From assembly GCF_002246015.1 (NCBI RefSeq), contig NZ_NOLJ01000001.1, positions 719,748-783,747 on the forward strand: DNA of 64,000 bases, read 5' to 3'. Made by a program: the position numbers and the translations under genes. Below, one piece after another: positions 1 to 8,860 of the stretch (the stretch's first letter is position 1; every line of letters starts with the position of its first letter). The notes under the pieces are model-generated. The model made no database searches. It worked only from the letters and a program-made list of their open reading frames with translations, and was not told the DNA's origin. This stretch comes from Nostoc sp. 'Peltigera membranacea cyanobiont' 210A. Its GTDB lineage: Bacteria; Cyanobacteriota; Cyanobacteriia; Cyanobacteriales; Nostocaceae.

Positions 1-577
1 AGAGACTTTTATTATGAGGATCTGTTTTCAAAGCTTTTTTGAGATAAATTCTGGCTTTGAGTAGTTGTTTTTCCGAAATTAGCGCGCGTCCCCAAATTTG
101 ATAAGCGATCGCTAGCCATTGGCGAACTTCTGCATCTGTTGACAACCGATCTGCTAAAGCTTCCGCCAGGGCGATCGCTTGCGGAAATCGTCTTTCTTGC
201 AAAAATCGCTGCAATTGCTCATAAGTCTTCCACTTCAGCCGTTCTTCTATTTCCAACAGATTCGGCGGCTTTGGTTTCCCTGATTGTTGGCTTGTCACCG
301 TCGTTACTGGTGTTTTCTGCCGCTGCGTTGCCTTGGCGTCGTCACCTCCAGACGTTGACACCTGACTTGAATGTACGCCAATTTCCTCTGGTAGTACTAC
401 CGTCAGCAGGAGTTTGTAAGCCTCTGTCAAGGCAATAAACTTATCTTTGGCTTTGTTGTCATCTGGGTTGATATCGGGATGATATTGCTGCGCCAGTCGT
501 CGGTAAGACGCTTTGATGTCAGCAAAAGAAGCTCCCGATCTTAAACCTAGCAAACGGTAGCAATCTCCAAGATCCAT
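1..577 (-). CDS. J-domain (DnaJ-like) protein with TPR-like tail, partial
   Basis: The minus strand reads continuously from an ATG at 577 to the window edge, giving 192 residues with no stop, so the C-terminus is missing. Residues 1-60 form a J domain: DLGDCYRLLGL at the start and the diagnostic HPD tripeptide in QQYHPDINPDD, which normally stimulates the ATPase of a DnaK/Hsp70 partner. After a polar linker, residues 105-192 are helical and resemble TPR units (AIALAEALADRL, ARIYLKKALKTDP). There is no Gly/Phe region or zinc finger in the visible part, so this is a specialised J-protein and not DnaJ itself. The client is unknown. Confidence 0.85.
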   Translation of the reverse strand, partial: MDLGDCYRLLGLRSGASFADIKASYRRLAQQYHPDINPDDNKAKDKFIALTEAYKLLLTVVLPEEIGVHSSQVSTSGGDDAKATQRQKTPVTTVTSQQSGKPKPPNLLEIEERLKWKTYEQLQRFLQERRFPQAIALAEALADRLSTDAEVRQWLAIAYQIWGRALISEKQLLKARIYLKKALKTDPHNKSL

Positions 578-689
578 CTTGAGCTATCAGCTATCGAATA
601 TTTAGCTATCGGCTATTATCTGTCAGTTTCAGCTTCAAGCCCGGACTATTAATAATAAGGGCTAATTTTCTATTTTAAAGTTCAATGTT

Positions 690-800
690 GACAGTTTGTT
701 TAAAGAAGGGGAGTGGGGAGTGGGGATTAGCGAGCTAGGAGTTAGAAGTTAGAAGTTAGAATTCTTCCCCTGTCCCTCTGCCCCCCTGCCCCCCTGCCTT
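690..800. repeat. Short tandem and C-rich low-complexity repeats
   Basis: The gap between the J-domain gene and clpP3 holds tandem GTTAGAA heptads (about 738-760) followed by runs of CCCCCTG units up to the clpP3 stop. Similar pyrimidine-rich runs end many intergenic gaps in this window. No gene is visible here. Confidence 0.6.
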
Positions 801-801
801 C

Positions 802-1413
802 CTACTCCCCTGTTATTACCGAGGTTCGTTCTTCAATCACACGGTCAATTAAACCGTATTCTTTGGCTTCTTCGGCAGACATGAAAAAGTCACGATCCAT
901 ATCTTTTTCGATCTTTTGTATCGTCTGACCGGTTTTATCGGCATAAATACCATTAAGTTGGTGACGAATTCGCAGAATCTCTCTAGCTTCAATTTCGATA
1001 TCGGTTGCTTGTCCACGGGTGCCACCTGAAGGCTGGTGAATCATAATCCGTGAGTGAGGCAATGCTAACCGTTTGCCTTTGGTGCCAGCTGCTAGCAGGA
1101 AAGACCCCATTGAAGCAGCTAATCCCACGCAAATAGTCACTACATCTGATTTGATATGTTGCATGGTGTCAAAAATCGCCATGCCAGATGTAACCATTCC
1201 GCCGGGGGAATTGATGTATAAATAAATATCTTTACCTGGATCATCTGAATCCAGATACAGCATTACAGCAATAATTTGATTGGCAATTTCATCATCAATA
1301 TCTCGCCCCAAGAATATAATCCTTTCCCGGTAAAGGCGATCGTAGATGCTAATCCAATCTGTATATTGTCCACCGGGCATCCGGTAAGGAACTTTAGGAA
1401 CGCCTATAGGCAT
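802..1413 (-). CDS. clpP3: ATP-dependent Clp protease proteolytic subunit ClpP3
   Basis: This 203-residue protein is a catalytically complete ClpP serine peptidase, which forms the chamber that degrades proteins unfolded by a Clp/Hsp100 ATPase. The triad is visible as Ser101 (GLAASMGSF), His126 (IMIHQP) and Asp175 (DMDRDFF); its 25- and 49-residue spacing equals that of E. coli ClpP. The start is ATG at 1413 with GGAG about 8 bases upstream. It lies 107 bp downstream of clpR on the same strand, the arrangement known for the cyanobacterial clpR-clpP3 pair, whose products form a mixed ClpP3/R core. Assignment to the P3 paralogue rests on sequence resemblance and this pairing. Confidence 0.93.
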   Translation of the reverse strand: MPIGVPKVPYRMPGGQYTDWISIYDRLYRERIIFLGRDIDDEIANQIIAVMLYLDSDDPGKDIYLYINSPGGMVTSGMAIFDTMQHIKSDVVTICVGLAASMGSFLLAAGTKGKRLALPHSRIMIHQPSGGTRGQATDIEIEAREILRIRHQLNGIYADKTGQTIQKIEKDMDRDFFMSAEEAKEYGLIDRVIEERTSVITGE

Positions 1414-1520
1414 AATTTACTCCGTTTTTAATAATTTGGGGGCGGTGGGAGAGTTAGGAATAACTCATAACTCCTGCACAAACGCGATTAATCGCGTCTC
1501 TACTCAGCACTCAGCACTCA

Positions 1521-2183
1521 CTAAAGGACACTGGCAGGGAGTGGGGGATTTGCGAGTTCTTCTTTCTCAAAAACTCGGTCAATCAGTCCATATTCCTTCG
1601 CTTCATAAGGTGTCAGATACAACAACCTATCCATGTCTTTAGTAATTTTTTCTGGGGCCTGTCCAGTGGTGCGATGTAAGATATCAACTAACGCCCCTTT
1701 ATTTACCAAAACTTCCCTGGCGCGAATTTGAATATCCGTTGCTTGACCTTGGGCGTAGCTCTTGGGCTGATGCAGGATAATCGAGGAGTGAGGCAAACTA
1801 GCGCGGCAACCTTTTGTACCAGCACTGAGAAGCATCGCCGCCATTCCCATCGCGGAACCGACGCAGATGGTGTGGATAGGAGGTTTGATATATTTCATGG
1901 TGTCAAAGATAGCGAAGGCTTCGGTTTCAAAGCCAATGGGTTCGCCACTGTAACCGGAAGTGCCGGTGGAGTTGATATAGATTTTAATCGGTTTGTCGGG
2001 GTCGTCGGATTGCAAAAACAGCAATTCGGCTACGATTAATTCCGTAACAGCAGGCACCAGTGGCATCCCAATATAGACGATTCGCTCCTTCAATAAAAGG
2101 GAAGGTAAATCTGGCGGTGGTGTCCGGTAAAAGTTATCGCCGTAATATGGGGCTTGAACAGCCTTAATTGGGGAAATGTCCAT
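1521..2183 (-). CDS. clpR: ClpR, catalytically inactive ClpP-like subunit
   Basis: The 220-residue protein has the ClpP fold but lacks its nucleophile: the segment matching GLAASMGSF in ClpP3 reads GSAMGMAAM, putting Gly113 in the serine position. His138 (IILHQP) is kept. The residue matching the catalytic Asp is Leu187 (DMDRLLY), so two of three triad residues are gone. A longer loop at residues 72-90 (STGTSGYSG...) is typical of ClpR. ClpR is known to assemble with ClpP3 in cyanobacteria and plastids as a structural subunit. It is the upstream gene of the clpR-clpP3 pair; the gap to clpP3 contains short TCAGCAC repeats. Confidence 0.93.
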   Translation of the reverse strand: MDISPIKAVQAPYYGDNFYRTPPPDLPSLLLKERIVYIGMPLVPAVTELIVAELLFLQSDDPDKPIKIYINSTGTSGYSGEPIGFETEAFAIFDTMKYIKPPIHTICVGSAMGMAAMLLSAGTKGCRASLPHSSIILHQPKSYAQGQATDIQIRAREVLVNKGALVDILHRTTGQAPEKITKDMDRLLYLTPYEAKEYGLIDRVFEKEELANPPLPASVL

Positions 2184-2421
2184 AGCAACTGATCGCCTGA
2201 AACTATGCCGTTAACTGTAATACATCCTAGCGCGATGCCAGTCTTCCTCAAGGTGCGGATTTCTCCCTAATGCTGAAGGTGGCTTCGCATCTGCCAATGC
2301 TTGGCTTCTAAGATATTCTGATTATATTAGTGTATTTGTGTTGGATAGGTTTTCCGTAGAGCTAAAGTAGTGCTTTGAAGTTATTTTTTAATATGTATAT
2401 CCTGAATAGGGACTCTGAGTT

Positions 2422-3678
2422 ATGAAGGTTAATTTGCAGCCTGCCTTGAATGATGGTAATTTGGACGCAAATCAACTGAACAGTCAACGTCAGTTGGGAA
2501 TTTCGATTTCAGCGATCGCAGAGACTCAAGACCGCCATGTACCCCTGAATTTATGCTTAATTCTCGATCATAGTGGTTCAATGAACGGGCGATCACTAGA
2601 AACGGTGAAAAAAGCAGCGAATCGTCTAGTAGATAGACTTAATCCCGGCGATCGCCTCAGTGTGGTAGTTTTCGATCACCGTGCCAAAGTCTTAGTACCT
2701 AGTCAAAGTGTCGAAAATCCAGAGAAAATCAAGCAGCAAATTAATCGCCTAGCCGCCGATGGGGGAACTGCGATTGATGAAGGACTGCGCTTGGGGATTG
2801 AAGAGTTGGCGAAGGGCAAAAAAGATACTGTTTCCCAAGCCTTTTTGTTAACCGACGGGGAAAATGAACACGGTGATAACAATCGCTGTTTGAAATTCGC
2901 CCAATTGGCTGCTAGCTATAATTTGACTTTGAATACTTTGGGATTTGGTGACAACTGGAACCAAGATGTTTTAGAAAAAATCGCCGATGCTGGCTTAGGT
3001 ACTTTATCTTATATTCAAAAACCCGAACAGGCAGAGGAAGAGTTTAATCGCCTGTTCAGCCGTATTCAAACTGTGGGATTGACTAATGCTTATCTGTTAT
3101 TCTCCCTGATGCCCTATGTCCGGCTAGCAGAACTCAAACCTATCGCCCAAGTTTCCCCAGACACAATCGAGTTACCACTGCAACAAGAAGCTGATGGACG
3201 TTTCGCTGTGCGGCTGGGAGATTTAATGAAAGATGCAGAACGGGTAATCTTAGCTAATATTTATTTGGGACAATTGCCAACAGGTGAACAAGCGATCGCT
3301 AATGTGCAAGTCCGCTACGATGACCCAGCCGCCAATAAAGTAGGTTTAGTTACACCAAATATCCCAGTTTATGCCCATGTAGTGAAAAATTACCAAGCAG
3401 ACCCGAATCCCCAGGTACAGCATTCTATTTTAGCATTAGCTAAGTATCGCCAAACCCAGCTAGCGGAAACGAAATTGCAACAGGGCGATCGCTCTGGTGC
3501 GGCGACAATGTTACAAACGGCTGCTAAAACTGCACTGCAAATGGGAGATACTGGGGCGGCGACGGTGTTGCAAACTTCTGCCACCCAGCTACAATCTGGT
3601 GGAGATTTATCTGAAAGCGATCGCAAGAAAACCAGAATTGTCTCCAAAACAGTTTTGCAAGATACCCCTCCTCAATGA
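2422..3678 (+). CDS. VWA-domain protein, first of tandem pair
   Basis: The 418-residue cytoplasmic-looking protein (no signal peptide) has a von Willebrand factor A domain at residues 40-215. Its metal-ion-dependent adhesion site is complete: DHSGS (Asp49, Ser51, Ser53), Thr116 in GGTAIDEG and Asp145 in LLTDGEN. The remainder (215-418) is a beta-rich region and an Ala/Gln-rich helical tail with repeated AATMLQTAAKTALQ-type segments. VWA domains bind protein ligands through a bound divalent metal; the partner is not evident. Its TGA overlaps the next gene's start (ATGA), so the two are probably translationally coupled. Confidence 0.85.
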   Translation: MKVNLQPALNDGNLDANQLNSQRQLGISISAIAETQDRHVPLNLCLILDHSGSMNGRSLETVKKAANRLVDRLNPGDRLSVVVFDHRAKVLVPSQSVENPEKIKQQINRLAADGGTAIDEGLRLGIEELAKGKKDTVSQAFLLTDGENEHGDNNRCLKFAQLAASYNLTLNTLGFGDNWNQDVLEKIADAGLGTLSYIQKPEQAEEEFNRLFSRIQTVGLTNAYLLFSLMPYVRLAELKPIAQVSPDTIELPLQQEADGRFAVRLGDLMKDAERVILANIYLGQLPTGEQAIANVQVRYDDPAANKVGLVTPNIPVYAHVVKNYQADPNPQVQHSILALAKYRQTQLAETKLQQGDRSGAATMLQTAAKTALQMGDTGAATVLQTSATQLQSGGDLSESDRKKTRIVSKTVLQDTPPQ

Positions 3679-4955
3679 AAGTTAAATTGCTCTCGGCGTT
3701 AAATGACAATAATGTTGATGTGGCTCAAACAAGTAGCCAACGTCAACTAGCAATGACGATTTTTGCGATCGCTGGTGAGTCCGATCAAAATCTCCCCCTT
3801 AATCTCTGCTTGATTTTGGATAAAAGTGGTTCCATGCATGGACAACCAATTAAAACGGTGATCCAGGCGGTAGAAGGATTAATCGATCGGTTGAAAGTTG
3901 GCGATCGCATCTCAGTTGTGGCTTTTTCCGGTTCTGCGGAAGTCATTATCCCTAACCAAGCGATCAAAGACCCCGAAAGCATCAAATCTCAAATTAAAAG
4001 CAAACTGACTGCTAGCGGCGGCACTGCGATCGCTGATGGTTTGGAACTGGGAATTACAGAATTGATGAAGGGTACAAGAGGCGCTGTTTCCCAGGCGTTT
4101 CTGCTGACGGATGGGCATGGTGAAACCGGTTTGCGGATTTGGAAATGGGATATCGGGCGAGATGACAATAAGCGCTGTCTGAAACTGGCACAAAAGGCTG
4201 CCAAGCTGAACCTAACGATCAACACTTTTGGATTTGGCAATAGCTGGAATCAAGATTTACTAGAAAAAATTGCCGATGTCGGTGGTGGGACTTTAGCCCA
4301 TATTGAACGCCCTGAACAAGCTGTGGAGCAATTTAGCCGACTGTTTGGACGGATTCAATCGATTGGGCTAACTAATGCCTACTTGCTGTTATCTTTAGTG
4401 CCCAATGTCCGACTAGCAGAATTAAAACCCATTGCCCAAGTTGCCCCAGATACAATCGAGTTACCATTGGAACCCGAAGCTGATGGTAGCTTTGCTGTGC
4501 GTTTGGGAGATTTGATGCAGGATGTAGAACGGGTAGTTTTGGCGAACATTTATCTGGGACAATTGCCAGAAGGGAAACAAGCGATCGCTCATCTGCAAAT
4601 CCGTTATGATGATCCGTTAGTTAACGAAGAAGGTTTACTTTCGCCCCTCGTGCCAGTGTATGCAGATGTGGTGCGGGCGTATCAGCCAGATTCCAATCCC
4701 CAGGTACAACAGTCTATTTTAGCATTAGCGAAGTATCGCCAAACCCAGTTAGCCGAGGCGAAATTGCAACAAGGCGATCGCACTGGTGCAGCCACGATGC
4801 TGCAAACAGCTGCTAAAACTGCTTTACAAATCGGAGATAAAGGGGCGGCGACAGTCTTGCAAACTTCCGCCACTCGCCTGCAAGCTGGGGAAGAACTTTC
4901 CGAAGCAGACTTGAAGAAGACTAGAATTGCATCAAAAACCGTTTTACAGGAATAG
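3675..4955 (+). CDS. VWA-domain protein, second of tandem pair
   Basis: This 426-residue paralogue of the preceding gene is collinear along its whole length, including the tail segment AATMLQTAAKTALQ. The MIDAS residues are kept (DKSGS at 49-53, GGTAIADG, LLTDGHG). It has an insertion of about nine residues (ETGLRIWKWDIGR) after the LLTDGHG motif. The start ATG overlaps the upstream stop by four bases. The pair looks like an in-place tandem duplication that has diverged; a heteromeric complex is possible but inferred. A small GC-rich hairpin (GCGCCAAGGCGC near 4995-5006) follows the gene. Confidence 0.85.
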   Translation: MKVKLLSALNDNNVDVAQTSSQRQLAMTIFAIAGESDQNLPLNLCLILDKSGSMHGQPIKTVIQAVEGLIDRLKVGDRISVVAFSGSAEVIIPNQAIKDPESIKSQIKSKLTASGGTAIADGLELGITELMKGTRGAVSQAFLLTDGHGETGLRIWKWDIGRDDNKRCLKLAQKAAKLNLTINTFGFGNSWNQDLLEKIADVGGGTLAHIERPEQAVEQFSRLFGRIQSIGLTNAYLLLSLVPNVRLAELKPIAQVAPDTIELPLEPEADGSFAVRLGDLMQDVERVVLANIYLGQLPEGKQAIAHLQIRYDDPLVNEEGLLSPLVPVYADVVRAYQPDSNPQVQQSILALAKYRQTQLAEAKLQQGDRTGAATMLQTAAKTALQIGDKGAATVLQTSATRLQAGEELSEADLKKTRIASKTVLQE

Positions 4956-5096
4956 TAAAAATCCAGTGTTGCTGATTAACGGTATAAAAGTTTCGCGCCA
5001 AGGCGCAAAGCGAGAAAAAATATTTTATTCCTCAATTGAGCAACAAAGTAGTCGCATATTCCTAAGTTATTGATTAACAACCACCGAAGAGTTTGA

Positions 5097-5347
<251 letters not shown>

Positions 5348-5349
5348 TT

Positions 5350-6411
5350 TCATGGAAGTAACCCTAGCTCCTTGCGAAAATCATCGTCGTATATTCCTTC
5401 ATGCCAAAATGTAGCAGTTCTGATCTGATCTACAGTAATGAATCTTGCTCCACGTAAGTCAGCGTCCTTAAGGTTAGTACCATCAAGGTTTGCATTATCA
5501 AGATTAGCACTTTGTAGATTAGCGTTTCTCAGATCAGCGAACCGCAGATCAACACGTGCTGCGCTAGCTCCCTCAAGATTCGCATTCTGAAGGTTTGTAC
5601 CCTGCCAATTATTTTTCAATCCACCCATAATTGCACCTCGTAGATCTGCACCTTGGAGATTAGCTCCTTCAAGATTTGCATTCCATAACAAGGCATTTGC
5701 CAGTTTTGCGTCTTTAAGATCAACACCTGGAGCTATCAGGTAAACTTCTGCTTTTTGAGGATCAAAGCCATCTGGAAATTTAGTTTCTTGATCGTACAAA
5801 GCGTGTGTGAACCCAACGTCTATGAACACAGCATTACTAAAATCAGCACCAAAGAGCCGTGCCCTAGTAAAATAAACAACATTGAATGTGGCGTTACAGA
5901 AGTTAGCTTCACTTAAATCAGCCTTCTGAAAACCGCAAACATAGAGGTAAGAGTCTTCTAAATTAAGCTTCTCAAGCTGTGCCCCGTCAGCCGCAATATT
6001 GGTGAGCTTAATTGGTTTTCCATCAGTATCCTTTTCTGCTGCTAAACCCTCTAAAGCAATCTTCAACGAAGTGCTGTATAGCATACCGCTCTTTACTCTT
6101 TGCGTGGTTCTCGCTGCATCAATTGATCTCCAATACTCAAGCTGTCTTCTTCTTGCCTCTTCTTCTGCTCTCTGTTCCCATTTGGGAATTTCCCTCAGGA
6201 AGGCAATAGCAGCAAGCAGTAAACCAAGTTTACTAAGAGAATCAAGAACTTTGATAAATGCTGATTTTTCAAGGCAAGCAGCAAGTTGATCAGAAAACAT
6301 AAACGTGACTAATAAAAGAATGGCTATTACTAACCAAATACCCCATTCCTCACGTATGGTTTCACAGATTAGGGAACTCAGAGTTTGGCGCTTATGTTTT
6401 TTACCAGCCAT
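5350..6411 (-). CDS. Membrane-anchored pentapeptide-repeat protein
   Basis: The 353-residue protein has two parts. Residues 20-45 (GIWLVIAILLLVTFMF) and about 60-77 (SLSKLGLLLAAIAFL) are probable membrane helices, followed by a charged helix (PKWEQRAEEEARRRQ). From about residue 125 to 340 it is built of A(D/N)LXX pentapeptide repeats, for example LWNANLEGANLQGADLRGA, which fold as a right-handed beta-helix. Such proteins are abundant in cyanobacteria; most have no known function. It converges on the DUF2281 gene. Confidence 0.85.
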   Translation of the reverse strand: MAGKKHKRQTLSSLICETIREEWGIWLVIAILLLVTFMFSDQLAACLEKSAFIKVLDSLSKLGLLLAAIAFLREIPKWEQRAEEEARRRQLEYWRSIDAARTTQRVKSGMLYSTSLKIALEGLAAEKDTDGKPIKLTNIAADGAQLEKLNLEDSYLYVCGFQKADLSEANFCNATFNVVYFTRARLFGADFSNAVFIDVGFTHALYDQETKFPDGFDPQKAEVYLIAPGVDLKDAKLANALLWNANLEGANLQGADLRGAIMGGLKNNWQGTNLQNANLEGASAARVDLRFADLRNANLQSANLDNANLDGTNLKDADLRGARFITVDQIRTATFWHEGIYDDDFRKELGLLP

Positions 6412-6822
6412 ACTGCTTAATTTAGTTGAAAACCAATCAAATCTATTATTGCCTTGTTTTTTTGCGTAGAGAAATGGTTAGACATCAGTCAAAGTGGATT
6501 ATCTCACCCGATTCAAACCCAAATTCAATGCTCTGGCTAGCAAACCTGTTAGGGGAGACTGCAAAAAAACATATCAACCGTGTTTTAAAATTATTCTTTA
6601 TGTGTCTTGGATTTGGGTCTTCGGGGTGATATTTTTTCAGGGTAAGTATCTTAGCGTATTTTTGTTCAGAGACTTAGATACAATTGTATGCTTGCTCCCG
6701 AATTGTTCTCAATGGCTATGGCGCATCATTGTTCGTTGAAGCGGCACAATAAGAATTGATGCAGCTCTAACAGTTAGAACAGAAGTGCAAGCAACACCCA
6801 AGAGCCGAAAATAAGAACCAAT
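6412..6822. other. Intergenic region, no supported gene
   Basis: These 411 bp separate two divergently read genes and presumably carry both promoters. Two short overlapping open frames on the plus strand (6426-6629, 6494-6739) have no recognisable domain and no good ribosome binding site, and were not accepted. No clear hairpin or repeat was found. Confidence 0.5.
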
Positions 6823-8541
6823 ATGCCTGACTTCCTCAGCAACTTCCTTTCAACTTCCTTCATTCCCCACGGGCATTGTTACCTCTGGAAGCCGGGTTTA
6901 GTCTGGCTACATTTAACTTCAGATGCATTGACTGCGATCGCTTATTACTCAGTCGCCATAGCAATTGTTTACTTTACAAATCAGCGCAAAGATTTGCCAG
7001 CCAACACTGTAACGCTTCTTACTGGGTACTTTTTTGTCTTTGCCCTGTGTGGCACTACCCATCTAATGGGAGTAGTTACGCTCTGGTATCCCATTTATTG
7101 GTTTACAGGGCTGCTGAAAGCCTTTAATGCTATATGGTCATCCTATGCGTTCACCTTTTTATTGATTCCGTTAATTCCAATTGCTCTAGATGCACCAAGT
7201 CCAGCCCAGCTAGCCATCACGAACCAGGAACTGTTAGATAGCCGAAGCCGCATCCAATCGATCAATGTGGAGCTAGAGCAACGGGTGCAGGAACGCACAG
7301 CAGAACTGGAAGCGTCCAATCGCGCCAAAGATGAATTGTTAATCCGCGAACAAGTCATCCGAGCTGAGGCTGAGGCAGCTAATCGCGCTAAAGACGAGTT
7401 TCTCTCTGTTCTCTCTCATGAATTGAGAACACCGCTCAATGCCATTTTGGGGTGGTCGCAGATGTTACGCAAACAACATCTGAGTCAGGATAGAATCATG
7501 CGTGCCTTGGAGACAATCGAGCGGAACGCCAGGTCTCAAACAAAGATCGTTGAAGATATCCTTGATATCTCTGGCATGATCACAGGCAAACTACGTCTGC
7601 AAGTCCGTCCAGTCAACCTAGTTCAAGTAATTGAGGCAGCCATCGAGTCTGTGCGGCTGGCGGCTGAGGCAAAGTCAATTCGCATTCAAAGCGTCTTGGA
7701 TGGTTCAAAAAATCCCATATCGGGTGATGCCGACCGTTTACAGCAAGTCGTTTGGAACCTGCTTTCAAACGCCATCAAATTCACACCCAAAGGAGGGAAA
7801 TTACAGATCCGCTTGGAACGAATCAATTCCCATGTTGAAATTACCGTTAGCGATACAGGAGTTGGCATCAGCCCGGATTTTCTCCCCTATGTCTTCGATC
7901 GCTTCCGCCAACACGATAGTACCACCACCCGAAGTTATGGTGGACTAGGTTTAGGGTTAGCAATAGCTCGTCAGCTAATTGAATTACATGGCGGGACAAT
8001 AACCGTAGCAAGTCCAGGAATCGGACAGGGGACAACCTTTATTGTCAAGCTGCCCGTTGCGATCATCTACAAATCATCGAGTGAGCCAGAGGCATTAGAC
8101 TTGATTACTCAAGCTGATGGGACGATTGATGCTCCGCTTACGTTGTCAGGCTTACAGATATTGGTTGTGGAGGACGAGGCAGATTCGCTAGAATTGCTAA
8201 GTACAATTTTGCAAGAGTATGGCGCCCAAGTCATTTCCGTTACCTCTGTCAGTGAAGCATTGGAAATCATCGAAAACGCCACAAGTCAGAGCTTAGATGT
8301 TTTAGTGAGCGATATTGGGATGCCGAATGAGGATGGCTACTCACTAATTCGGAAACTACGGCAACTTGAAGCACAGCGTGGTGGTCGGATGCCAGCCGTT
8401 GCACTAACGGCGTATGCAAGAAGCGACGATCGCAAACAGGCTCTATTAGCAGGCTTTCAGATGCATCTTCCCAAACCCGTAGAAGCAGCCGAGTTAGCGA
8501 CGGTGATTGCCAGTCTGACAGGACGAACGGGAAGGTTTTAA
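6823..8541 (+). CDS. Hybrid sensor histidine kinase with ethylene-receptor-like N-terminus
   Basis: The 572-residue protein carries, in order: three membrane helices (about 30-52, 62-86, 92-120); a coiled coil (135-190); a HisKA domain with the phosphoacceptor His199 in SHELRTPLN; an HATPase domain with NLLSNAIKF, DTGVGI and GGLGLGLAI; and a C-terminal receiver (443-565) with the acceptor Asp497 in VLVSDIGMP and a conserved Lys in LPKPVE. The membrane part resembles the ethylene-binding domain of plant ETR1 and some cyanobacterial kinases: Asp34 in the first helix plus Cys76 and His80 in ALCGTTHL match the copper ligands. Ethylene sensing is inferred. No separate response regulator adjoins it. 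Confidence 0.9.
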   Translation: MPDFLSNFLSTSFIPHGHCYLWKPGLVWLHLTSDALTAIAYYSVAIAIVYFTNQRKDLPANTVTLLTGYFFVFALCGTTHLMGVVTLWYPIYWFTGLLKAFNAIWSSYAFTFLLIPLIPIALDAPSPAQLAITNQELLDSRSRIQSINVELEQRVQERTAELEASNRAKDELLIREQVIRAEAEAANRAKDEFLSVLSHELRTPLNAILGWSQMLRKQHLSQDRIMRALETIERNARSQTKIVEDILDISGMITGKLRLQVRPVNLVQVIEAAIESVRLAAEAKSIRIQSVLDGSKNPISGDADRLQQVVWNLLSNAIKFTPKGGKLQIRLERINSHVEITVSDTGVGISPDFLPYVFDRFRQHDSTTTRSYGGLGLGLAIARQLIELHGGTITVASPGIGQGTTFIVKLPVAIIYKSSSEPEALDLITQADGTIDAPLTLSGLQILVVEDEADSLELLSTILQEYGAQVISVTSVSEALEIIENATSQSLDVLVSDIGMPNEDGYSLIRKLRQLEAQRGGRMPAVALTAYARSDDRKQALLAGFQMHLPKPVEAAELATVIASLTGRTGRF

Positions 8542-8690
8542 TGTTCTAGGGATAATACCCTTTAGCCTTGAGAAAGCTCTCAGTCAATTGCTTGCGAAAA
8601 ATACCAAAATGAGTAATTCAAATGTTATTTTGAGTAAACAATCAAACATTTTAAGAAAGCAATATTTTATTAATTAACACTCCCTAGCGG

Positions 8691-8770
8691 CTGGTTTGCG
8701 TACAGATAATAATGCTGATGCTGCAAGCACAACCTTTAACCCCAATGGAAGGGACTTAGAAAAAACTAGG
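8691..8770 (+). pseudogene. Fragment of the YncE/phosphoesterase gene
   Basis: About 80 bases starting CTGGTTTGCGTACAGAT match 11151-11235 inside the large phosphoesterase gene at 10957-13980, with a 9-base deletion and scattered substitutions. No full open frame remains. It appears to be a relic of a second copy, now on the far side of the phytase-like gene. The rest of the 8542-8860 gap shows nothing coding. Confidence 0.6.
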
Positions 8771-8860
8771 ATTTAAATTATTCCGGTTCAAAAGTTTGTA
8801 GAGTAGGTGTTTTCCCTACTCTAGCAACTCATAAAGATGAGTATTCAACCGAACTCAATA

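Noticed and set aside
139..438. Plus-strand open frame of 99 codons
   Set aside because: It is antisense to the J-domain gene, whose HPD motif and helical tail are clear on the minus strand.
6426..6739. Two short plus-strand frames before the histidine kinase
   Set aside because: They overlap in different frames, lack domains and have poor start signals.
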